Positions 1 to 4,360 of a stretch of 10,826 nt of DNA are shown here, one piece after another (the stretch's first letter is position 1; the number at the start of each line of letters is the position of its first letter). The stretch is taken from NCBI GenBank assembly GCA_009699565.1, contig WLNX01000037.1, positions 1-10,826 on the forward strand, given 5' to 3'. The notes below the pieces were generated by a model that had not been told where the DNA came from, ran no database searches, and saw only the letters and a list, made by a program, of their open reading frames with translations. The stretch comes from Actinomycetota bacterium. Its GTDB lineage: Bacteria > Actinomycetota > Thermoleophilia > Solirubrobacterales > Solirubrobacteraceae. The translations under genes were made by a program, and so were the position numbers.

Positions 1-302
1 CTGCCGAGCACTGGGTCGCAGTTCTCGCTGCGCGCAAGGATCAGATGAATCTTGCCGTCAACATTTCGATTGGTTCGAGCGCGCAGATCGCGCTCTTTGT
101 TGCGCCGGTCCTGATCCTCGCTTCGCACCTGATGGGCCCGCACCCGATGGCGCTCGTCTTCAACGGATATGAGCTTGCCGCGCTGATCCTCTCGGCCCTG
201 ATCGCCGGACAGGTCACGCAGGACGGACGATCGACGTGGTTTGAGGGTCTCCAGCTGCTGGCCGTCTACGTGATCATCGCGTTCTCGTTCTTCATCGCCT
301 GA
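1..302 (+). CDS. Ca2+/H+ antiporter (CaCA/CAX family), C-terminal end, partial
   Basis: The reading frame is open from base 3 and ends at TGA 300-302; the 5' end lies outside the window. About 99 residues are visible. They begin with AEHWVAVLAARKDQMNLAV, then SIGSSAQIALFVAPVLILAS, followed by a hydrophobic segment around ELAALILSALIAGQ, the hydrophilic DGRSTWFEG, and a last hydrophobic segment YVIIAFSFFIA. In CAX exchangers the second alpha repeat carries a (G)N(A)AEH motif followed by an SIGSSxQIALFVAP helix, which matches what is seen. These proteins sit in the cytoplasmic membrane and exchange Ca2+ for protons. The final transmembrane helix ending at the C-terminus is typical, so the 3' end looks intact. 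The family call is secure; the cation preference is inferred from the family. Confidence 0.9.
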   Translation, partial: AEHWVAVLAARKDQMNLAVNISIGSSAQIALFVAPVLILASHLMGPHPMALVFNGYELAALILSALIAGQVTQDGRSTWFEGLQLLAVYVIIAFSFFIA

Positions 303-310
303 CCGCCGCT

Positions 311-324
311 GCGCAATGCGCAAT
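311..324. repeat. Perfect 7-bp tandem duplication GCGCAAT x2
   Basis: GCGCAAT occurs twice back to back between the antiporter stop and the GTG start at 336. The second copy runs into AATGAT (322-327), which matches a -10 TATAAT box at 4 of 6 positions and lies 8 nt before the start. It may be part of a promoter or a chance duplication. Confidence 0.4.
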
Positions 325-335
325 GATCCCATGCC

Positions 336-587
336 GTGCGCCTCGATTCGATCAACCCCGGAGACGTCGTCCGCGTTTCAATTCGCGGCCGCGTCTTTCA
401 CGCGCTCGTTCGCGGCAGCGACCCGGCCGGCCTGCAGATAGAGCCGATCGAGCGTGGTTTCACTCAGCGCCACGTCAAGGCGCGGGATGTCGTCGAGCAC
501 TGGGCCAAAGGAGGACGCCCGCGCGGCGCCTCGGCCCGTGCGGTCAATCCCGAGCAGCGTTCGCTGGACGACCTCTTCGACCACTAG
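336..587 (+). CDS. Hypothetical small protein, 83 aa, beta-rich N-terminal half
   Basis: I do not recognise this family. GTG at 336 is the only sensible start, because an in-frame TGA lies at 324-326, four codons upstream. The first ~55 residues alternate hydrophobic and polar residues in short strands (DVVRVSIRG, VFHALVRG, GLQIEPIERG, RHVKARDVVEHW). That pattern suggests a small SH3-like beta barrel, followed by a flexible tail rich in Arg, Gly and Ala and an acidic end (SLDDLFDH). No membrane segment or signal peptide is seen. There is no clear Shine-Dalgarno sequence; a weak AATGAT box 8 nt upstream would give a leaderless message, though read-through from the antiporter gene 33 nt away is also possible. 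The coherent fold-like pattern and tight packing argue for a real gene rather than a chance frame. The function is unknown. Confidence 0.6.
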   Translation: MRLDSINPGDVVRVSIRGRVFHALVRGSDPAGLQIEPIERGFTQRHVKARDVVEHWAKGGRPRGASARAVNPEQRSLDDLFDH

Positions 588-607
588 CCCGCCTGTCGAC
601 GGCGGGC
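587..607. promoter_or_regulatory. GC-rich inverted repeat (7-bp stem, 7-nt loop) before the PadR gene
   Basis: GCCCGCC (587-593) pairs perfectly with GGCGGGC (601-607) around a TGTCGAC loop. It begins at the last base of the upstream stop codon and ends 5 nt before the CATACT box of the next gene. No T-run follows, so a classical intrinsic terminator is unlikely. It could be a T-less terminator for the upstream gene or an operator for autoregulation by the PadR protein. It does not resemble the ATGT-n8-ACAT operators described for some PadR proteins. Confidence 0.45.
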
Positions 608-611
608 GCGT

Positions 612-624
612 CATACTTTGCGGC
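612..624 (+). promoter_or_regulatory. Candidate -10 box directly before the padR start (leaderless)
   Basis: TCATACTTT contains CATACT (612-617) and the overlapping TACTTT (614-619). The GTG start at 625 follows 7 or 5 nt later, where the transcript would be expected to begin, and no Shine-Dalgarno sequence is present. The placement matches other genes in this window. Confidence 0.5.
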
Positions 625-1065
625 GTGTCTCCGCGCCACACCGACGAGGCTGTCGCCGCCGCCGTTCCGGTTGCCGCTGCGCGCGCTGCAGCAGGCGTCG
701 GCGCAGGCCCTGGAACCGCCGATCCGCTCGTGGCCGAGCTGCGCCGCGCGGGGCTGCTTCCGTTGCTCGTTCTTCACCTGCTCTCTTCGGGCCCCTCTTA
801 CGGGAATGCCCTGATCGAGGGGATCAGCATCTCCACCGGCGGACTCATCACCGTGAATCCAAACACGATGTACCCGCTGCTCCGCACGCTGGAGGAGCAG
901 CAGTTCGTCACCGGCGAGTGGGAGCACCCCGAGCGGCGCTCGCGCCGCTTCTACGCGATCACGCCAGACGGAGAGCAAGAGCGCAAGCGGCTGGCGGAGG
1001 TCCTGATCCCGCGCCTCGCAGAAGTCGCCTCGGCGCTCGAACTTCTCCGCCGCGAGCTTCAGTGA
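625..1065 (+). CDS. PadR family transcriptional regulator
   Basis: A 146-residue protein with a PadR winged-helix DNA-binding domain at about residues 38-118. It includes LLPLLVLHLLSSGPSYGNAL, the recognition-helix region NPNTMYPLLRTLEEQQFV, and the wing RRFYAITPDGE. A final helix (about 120-145) probably makes the dimer, as in short PadR proteins. The first ~34 residues are Ala/Val-rich and low in complexity. GTG 625 is chosen because it sits just behind a -10-like box and after the upstream gene ends; GTG 730 (residue 36) is a shorter alternative, while a longer frame from 454 would overlap the previous gene heavily. It overlaps the SRPBCC gene by 4 nt (GTGA), so the two are co-translated. 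PadR proteins usually repress and respond to small ligands or stress; the ligand here is unknown, and the SRPBCC partner could bind a related hydrophobic compound. Confidence 0.88.
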   Translation: MSPRHTDEAVAAAVPVAAARAAAGVGAGPGTADPLVAELRRAGLLPLLVLHLLSSGPSYGNALIEGISISTGGLITVNPNTMYPLLRTLEEQQFVTGEWEHPERRSRRFYAITPDGEQERKRLAEVLIPRLAEVASALELLRRELQ

Positions 1066-1511
1066 GCACGGCCAGCGCCGAACGGCTGATCGGCGGCGCA
1101 GCACTTTCCGAGGTCGAACCGCTCTGGTACCAGATCGAGCTGTGGCCACTCTTCGTGGACGGGCTCCAGTCGGTCGTGAGCGTTGAAGGCGAGAGACCAC
1201 TGCCCGGCTCGGTCGTCATCTGGCGCACCGGGCAAGCGGGCAGAGGAACGGTCGAGGAGACGGTCGCCGAGTACGTGCCAGGGGAGGGGCAGCTCCTGGT
1301 CGTGGAGGACTCGGCGATCAGCGGCCGCCAGCGGGTGACCTTCGAGCAGATCGACCGAGGGACGCTTGTCGGGCTGGAGCTCGACTACCGGCTCAATCGC
1401 GGCGGACCCCTGCGGGCTCTAACCGACCTTCTCTTCATCCGTCGTGCCCAAGCCGAGTCGCTGCGCCGCACGCTGGCGGCCTTCGCCGCGCTTGTCGAAG
1501 AGCGGTCCTAG
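1062..1511 (+). CDS. SRPBCC (START/polyketide cyclase-like) family protein
   Basis: A 149-residue soluble protein. GTG 1062 overlaps the stop of the PadR gene in a GTGA junction, the usual sign of translational coupling. The body follows an SRPBCC pattern: an N-terminal strand after a short lead, a helix around PLWYQIELWPLFVDGLQSV, strands such as SVVIWRTG and TVEETVAEYVPGEGQLLVVE, then RVTFEQIDRGTLVGLELDY. It ends with the long C-terminal helix (about 116-147, RALTDLLFIRR...LRRTLAAFAALVEE) that closes the hydrophobic pocket in this fold. SRPBCC proteins bind lipids, polyketides or other hydrophobic ligands, and some are enzymes; no catalytic residue can be named here. Its role next to a PadR regulator is inferred to be ligand binding or detoxification. 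The stop TAG (1509-1511) shares CTAG with the stop of the convergent gene. Confidence 0.72.
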   Translation: MSTASAERLIGGAALSEVEPLWYQIELWPLFVDGLQSVVSVEGERPLPGSVVIWRTGQAGRGTVEETVAEYVPGEGQLLVVEDSAISGRQRVTFEQIDRGTLVGLELDYRLNRGGPLRALTDLLFIRRAQAESLRRTLAAFAALVEERS

Positions 1512-2374
1512 CGGATCAATGCAGCCCGAGCCCGAAGGGCGGCTTCAAGCCGCCCGAGCGTCGCGGCAGTAGCGGCGATCTGAACATCGCTAAGGCCGCC
1601 GATCAGTGCAGTGTCGGCGGCGTCGCGAATCGCCGCAGCGCCTGAGTCAAGCTCCTCGATCCGCGCGTCAATGTCGCCTTGCCCGGCCCAGGAAGTGAGC
1701 TCTGCGAGGGCAGCGCGCAGAGCGCAGTCGAGCTGCAGCGCAGCTTCGCGCCAGCGCTCGCAATTGACGTCGGCGCGGGCCCTTAGCGCCAGCTCTTCGC
1801 AGGCCATGGCAACGTCGCGGCCCGCGAGCACGCTTGCCAGTCTTTCCTGCGGACTGAGAATCGCCTGTCGCTTGCGCCTCGCCGCGACGAGGTTCACGTC
1901 CATTGCAGACTCCCAGCGGCCGTGGGCCACCTGCTCGCCCAGGCCGGTCCCGACGCGCATGACCAGTGCCTGATCGGCAGCTATGCCGTGCGCGTTTGGA
2001 TCGGCGGCCACGACCCGCTGAACCTGAAGCACGGTGTTGATCACCGACAGGCCGGTCAAAGCCTCGCTCTCGAGATCGGCATTGTGGAGCCATTCCTTCG
2101 GATCAACTTCCAGTGGCCGGGCGTCAATCAGGGTCGCGCGCCCGATCGGCACAGCGGTCGGCTCCGGCTCGGGGGCCGCGCTGCGGGCTCGGCGCCTGCG
2201 GCGGCGGGCTGCGCCGAGCGTGGACAGCACGAGCACGTGAGTGGGCTCGCCCGCATGTCCCCGAACGACATAGCGGCCGTCTGCCGGGCCCAGCGGCCAA
2301 GGCGCTTCGACCTGCACGAATCGGAAGTTGATCGGCTCCACGGAGGTCTTCGAAACTACCACTGAGCAGTGCAC
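1508..2374 (-). CDS. Hypothetical protein, 288 aa, with polyarginine linker and helical C-terminal half
   Basis: I do not recognise this family. GTG at 2374 starts the frame; GTG codons slightly inside (for example before residue 13, EPINFRF) are possible alternatives. Three parts can be seen. Residues 15-52 look like a beta domain (INFRFVQVEAPWPL, GRYVVRGHAG, THVLVLSTLG). Residues 55-75 form a basic then Pro/Glu linker with six arginines in a row. Residues 76-288 contain VPIGRATLIDARPL, a segment around AADQALVMRVGTGLGEQVAH, and long Ala/Leu/Arg/Glu-rich helices to the end. No signal peptide or membrane segment is evident. It is convergent with the SRPBCC gene, with stops overlapping in CTAG, and divergent from the coiled-coil gene at 2431 across a 56-bp gap with a shared promoter-like element. 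Its length, lack of stops and codon use typical of its neighbours support a real gene. Confidence 0.75.
   Translation of the reverse strand: MHCSVVVSKTSVEPINFRFVQVEAPWPLGPADGRYVVRGHAGEPTHVLVLSTLGAARRRRRRARSAAPEPEPTAVPIGRATLIDARPLEVDPKEWLHNADLESEALTGLSVINTVLQVQRVVAADPNAHGIAADQALVMRVGTGLGEQVAHGRWESAMDVNLVAARRKRQAILSPQERLASVLAGRDVAMACEELALRARADVNCERWREAALQLDCALRAALAELTSWAGQGDIDARIEELDSGAAAIRDAADTALIGGLSDVQIAATAATLGRLEAALRARAALIR
1537..1555. terminator. Strong hairpin just past the SRPBCC stop; possible terminator
   Basis: GGGCGGCTTCAAGCCGCCC is a perfect 19-base inverted repeat (8-bp stem if the loop is TCA), 25 nt after the plus-strand operon ends. It lies inside the 3' coding end of the opposite-strand gene. 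No T-tract follows on the plus strand. A T-less terminator of the kind proposed in actinobacteria is possible, and repeat-like coding bias is the alternative. Confidence 0.4.
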
Positions 2375-2389
2375 CCCATCTGCGCGCTT

Positions 2390-2417
2390 GGAGTACCGTT
2401 GAAGTACAAGCCGTCAA
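2390..2417. promoter_or_regulatory. Divergent promoter region with overlapping -10 boxes
   Basis: GGAGTACCGT (2390-2399) reads as TACCGT on the plus strand (2394-2399) and as TACTCC on the minus strand (2395-2390), the two sharing the central TA. On the minus strand TTGACG (2417-2412) lies 16 bp before TACTCC and fits a -35 box. Plus-strand transcription would start near 2406 and leave a ~25-nt leader; minus-strand transcription would start near 2382, a few bases before the GTG at 2374. It serves the 288-residue gene and the coiled-coil gene at 2431. Confidence 0.45.
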
Positions 2418-2419
2418 CT

Positions 2420-2424
2420 AAGGG
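2420..2424 (+). promoter_or_regulatory. Shine-Dalgarno-like AAGGG before the gene at 2431
   Basis: AAGGG ends 6 nt before ATG 2431. It is one of few convincing Shine-Dalgarno sequences in the window and supports this start, in contrast to the leaderless-looking starts elsewhere. Confidence 0.5.
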
Positions 2425-2430
2425 ATTCAG

Positions 2431-2811
2431 ATGACTGAGGAAAGCGCCGAAGGACTGAGGGATCGATTTACCCGCGGAAGCGAAGACGCGATCGGTCGCG
2501 TCGCTCAGGAATTGCTTGAGAACCCAGTTGTCAGCAGCGCGATTGCACGCGCCTTCGAGGCACGCGAGCGCGCAACGCAGGCACAGGAAGTCGCCATGGG
2601 CGCGCTCAATCTGCCCTCGGCCGCAGACCTTGAGCGCTTGACTCGGCGGGTGCGCTCCGTTGCGCAGCGCTTGGAAGGCATTGAGGATTCGGTCGATCGT
2701 CTCGACGAGCGGCTGTCGAAGAACGTTCAGGTTTCGCTTGAAGAGACTCTTGCTGCGATCAACCTGCGCCTTACGGCCATCGAAGCGCTGCTCGAAACCG
2801 ACGCCAAGTAG
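2431..2811 (+). CDS. Phasin-like coiled-coil protein A, 126 aa
   Basis: A small, almost wholly helical protein without signal peptide or membrane segment. The N-terminal half (residues 1-58) is an amphipathic helical region (GRVAQELLENPVVSSAIARA, then RATQAQEVAMGALN). A proline break (LPSAADLERL, 61-70) follows, then a leucine-rich coiled coil (about 66-122) with heptad spacing through RVRSVAQRLEGIEDSVDRL. The break followed by DLxRLxxRv...LegIE is shared with the gene at 3536 (LPPTTEDLKRL...RIGALE) and resembles the oligomerisation coiled coil of polyhydroxyalkanoate-granule phasins. That comparison is from memory of the family pattern. ATG 2431 has AAGGG 6 nt upstream. The stop directly abuts the stop of the convergent nucleoside phosphorylase (2811/2812). 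A granule-surface or scaffolding role is an inference; a generic coiled-coil protein is the alternative. Confidence 0.7.
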   Translation: MTEESAEGLRDRFTRGSEDAIGRVAQELLENPVVSSAIARAFEARERATQAQEVAMGALNLPSAADLERLTRRVRSVAQRLEGIEDSVDRLDERLSKNVQVSLEETLAAINLRLTAIEALLETDAK

Positions 2812-3510
2812 TCAGTTCGGTCGGCCAACCAGAGCCGAGGCTCCGGCTTCGCCGAGACGGTTGGTGGCGCGCTCCAAGGCGATCCCTTCGAGCCGCTCGC
2901 CTGCTCCTGCCGACGCGTCCGTGACCATCAGCACCACCGCCAGCGGAAGTTTCCTCAACTGGGCTACAGCCAACAGCGCTGCGGCCTCCATCTCGACCGC
3001 CAGCGCTCCCGATGATTTCCAGCGTTCTACGCGTTCGCTCCCGCGTTCGTAGAACAGGTCGGCACTTACGATCGCTCCGCTGTGGTCGGCTACTGCGTTG
3101 AGGTGCTCGGTCAGCTCGCGGTCCGGGATCAGAGGCTCCTCGCCGACGAGCGCATGACTGGTGCCGTCGGCCCCGGCGACCGCGCTGGCGCAGACCAGAT
3201 CGCCAAGCTTCAGGGAGTCGCTCAAAGCTCCGCAGGAGCCGATCCGCACGGCCCGCTGGAGGCCCAGGTCGCAGAGTTCCTCAAGCACGATCGCGGCGCT
3301 GGGGCCTCCCATGCCGTGACTCATGATCGTAAGCGGCTCTCCGTCCACAGCGGTTCCCGTGTAACCCCACAGGCCGCGATTGTGGTTGAACATCTTCGGC
3401 CCTTCGGTGAGCGTCTGGGCCAGCGCGAGCGCGCGCCCCGGGTCGCCGGTCAGCAGTGCTCGGGCGGCCAGAGGTGCCGTCGGGTGGATGTGGCGCGGGA
3501 CGGCAGTCAT
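2812..3510 (-). CDS. Nucleoside phosphorylase (purine nucleoside / uridine phosphorylase family)
   Basis: A 232-residue cytosolic enzyme that splits a nucleoside with phosphate into a base and ribose 1-phosphate, feeding purine or pyrimidine salvage. Family marks in order: HIHPTAPLA at 7-15 (the His that reaches a neighbouring active site in DeoD), GDPGRA phosphate loop 22-27, FNHNRGLWGYTGT 41-53 with the phosphate-binding Arg 45, SHGMGGPS 64-71, RIGSCGAL 89-96, SADLFYE 149-155, VEMEAAAL 172-179 (ribose-binding Glu), and VTDAS 196-200 with Asp 198 at the catalytic base position. VTD-Ala-Ser instead of the SDH usual in DeoD leaves purine versus uridine preference open. ATG 3510 is preferred over ATG 3537 and TTG 3543, because homologues start just before the His motif, TACTCT lies 9 nt upstream, and the longer forms overlap the divergent gene. 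hpt further on in the window is another purine-salvage gene. Confidence 0.9.
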   Translation of the reverse strand: MTAVPRHIHPTAPLAARALLTGDPGRALALAQTLTEGPKMFNHNRGLWGYTGTAVDGEPLTIMSHGMGGPSAAIVLEELCDLGLQRAVRIGSCGALSDSLKLGDLVCASAVAGADGTSHALVGEEPLIPDRELTEHLNAVADHSGAIVSADLFYERGSERVERWKSSGALAVEMEAAALLAVAQLRKLPLAVVLMVTDASAGAGERLEGIALERATNRLGEAGASALVGRPN

Positions 3511-3519
3511 CAGCGAGCG

Positions 3520-3529
3520 AGAGTATTGT
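3520..3529. promoter_or_regulatory. Symmetric divergent -10 element
   Basis: AGAGTATTGT gives TATTGT on the plus strand (3524-3529), followed by 6 nt and ATG 3536. It gives TACTCT on the minus strand (3525-3520), followed by 9 nt and ATG 3510. Both boxes share the TA at 3524-3525. Neither start has a Shine-Dalgarno sequence, so both messages would be leaderless or nearly so. No clear -35 box is seen on either side. The whole intergenic gap is only 25 bp. Confidence 0.55.
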
Positions 3530-3535
3530 GAACGC

Positions 3536-3916
3536 ATGTCCAAAGATCAGAAGAAGTCAGGAAAAGGCAAGAACAAGAAGCGCGCATCCCGCAGCGACCA
3601 AGTCCGCTCGGCGGTCGATCAGGCGTTTCAGACAGCCGGCGCGCAGCTGCGTCCGGACCGTGCTCAGGACATCGCCGACGAGCTCGCTGCGGCAGCGCAG
3701 AGGGTTCGCGACGTGGTTGAGGACGCTCTTCCGCCCACGACGGAGGACCTCAAGCGCCTTGAGCAGCGACTCGCAGTAATCGAGAGGCGGATCGGCGCCC
3801 TCGAGCGCGCGACGCCAGTCGCCACACGGCGCGCAGCGGCCAAGAAGCCGGCCGCTGCTCCCCGCAAGAAGGCGGCTCCGCGCAAGAAGCCGGCGCCTCG
3901 CAAGCCAGCGAGCTGA
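3536..3916 (+). CDS. Phasin-like coiled-coil protein B with basic Lys/Ala/Pro tail, 126 aa
   Basis: The protein has a very basic N-terminus (KKSGKGKNKKRASRS, 6-20) and amphipathic helices (about 21-64, DQVRSAVDQAFQTAG and DIADELAAAAQRVRDVVEDA). A proline break, LPPTTEDLKRL (65-75), leads into a short coiled coil to about residue 90 (RLAVIERRIGALE). A histone-H1-like tail from 97 to the end is built of Ala-Pro-Arg-Lys units. The central break-plus-coil matches the gene at 2431, and both proteins are exactly 126 residues. PHA-granule phasins such as PhaF of Pseudomonas combine a phasin coil with an AKP-rich DNA-binding tail, so a granule-to-nucleoid linker is a reasonable inference; a simple nucleoid-associated protein is the alternative. 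ATG 3536 is chosen because TATTGT lies 6 nt upstream and the basic start reads well; a longer frame would cross the promoter. It overlaps the SCP2 gene by 1 nt (TGATG). Confidence 0.72.
   Translation: MSKDQKKSGKGKNKKRASRSDQVRSAVDQAFQTAGAQLRPDRAQDIADELAAAAQRVRDVVEDALPPTTEDLKRLEQRLAVIERRIGALERATPVATRRAAAKKPAAAPRKKAAPRKKPAPRKPAS
3857..3913 (+). repeat. Short tandem Ala-Pro-Arg-Lys repeats in the tail of protein B
   Basis: Three imperfect units APRKKA, APRKKPA and APRKPA occupy residues 108-125. At the DNA level they repeat CCGCGCAAGAAG-like blocks. Such AKP repeats are known to expand and contract and to bind DNA through charge in histone-H1-like and PhaF-like tails. Confidence 0.7.
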
Positions 3917-4341
3917 TGGCGGTCGACTTCGATTCGACGGAGCAGTTCCGGACCGTCATCGATGGCGTGATGACATTGATGAGCGAGGATCCTCAGATGG
4001 GTCCGCAGCTCCGCGACGCCGATGTTCCGCAGCGGTTCGAGTTCGATGATCTTGATCTCGTCGTCAATGCCCGCGCAGCCCGCGAAGGCGAACCCGGCAA
4101 CCTCCACTGGGAATGGAGCGACGAGGTTGACTGGGAGCCAAAGGTCCGACTGACGATGAGCTCGGAGGTTGCGAATCGTTACTTCCAAGGCAAGGAGAAC
4201 GTTCCCGTGGCGATCGCGCGCCGCAGAATCAAAGCCGGTGGCGACGTCAAAGCGGCTTTGGCTCTGATTCCGATCACCAAGCCGATCTACCAGCTCTACC
4301 GCGAGATGCTCGAAGCCGACTACCCGCAGCTGGTCGTTTAG
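3916..4341 (+). CDS. SCP2 sterol-carrier-like domain protein
   Basis: A 141-residue soluble single-domain protein with no signal peptide. The C-terminal two thirds follow the SCP2 pattern: a strand with tryptophans (NLHWEWSDEVDWEPKVRLTM, 62-81), the helix SSEVANRYFQGKENV (82-96), the strand VAIARRRIKAGGDVKAALAL (98-117), where the RIKAGGD turn is the family's G-x-hydrophobic-x-GD-like element, then a closing helix to about 137. SCP2 domains hold lipids or acyl-CoA in a hydrophobic tunnel. ATG 3916 overlaps the stop of the coiled-coil gene by one base (TGATG), so the two are translationally coupled, which ties a possible granule protein to a lipid carrier. The cyclase gene follows 19 nt later. 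The N-terminal ~40 residues (DSTEQFRTVIDGVMTLMSED) are helical. The family is fairly sure; the cargo is unknown. Confidence 0.72.
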   Translation: MAVDFDSTEQFRTVIDGVMTLMSEDPQMGPQLRDADVPQRFEFDDLDLVVNARAAREGEPGNLHWEWSDEVDWEPKVRLTMSSEVANRYFQGKENVPVAIARRRIKAGGDVKAALALIPITKPIYQLYREMLEADYPQLVV

Positions 4342-4360
4342 GAAGGTCTCGGACTGCTTC

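Noticed and set aside
1611..2365. Long open frames on the plus strand opposite the 288-residue gene
   Set aside because: They are antisense shadows with Ser/Arg/Ala-rich translations, no family features and no start signals; high GC keeps them open.
2825..2864. CCAACC/GGTTGG pairing with an inner CGGC-TTC-GCCG hairpin just past the stop of protein A, as a terminator
   Set aside because: The outer stem is only 6 bp with a 28-nt loop, there is no T-run, and it lies inside the coding end of the phosphorylase; such pairings are frequent at this GC level.
3511..3543. TTG 3543 or ATG 3537 as the phosphorylase start
   Set aside because: Both would overlap the start of the divergent gene and its promoter; ATG 3510 matches the family's usual N-terminus and has its own -10-like box.
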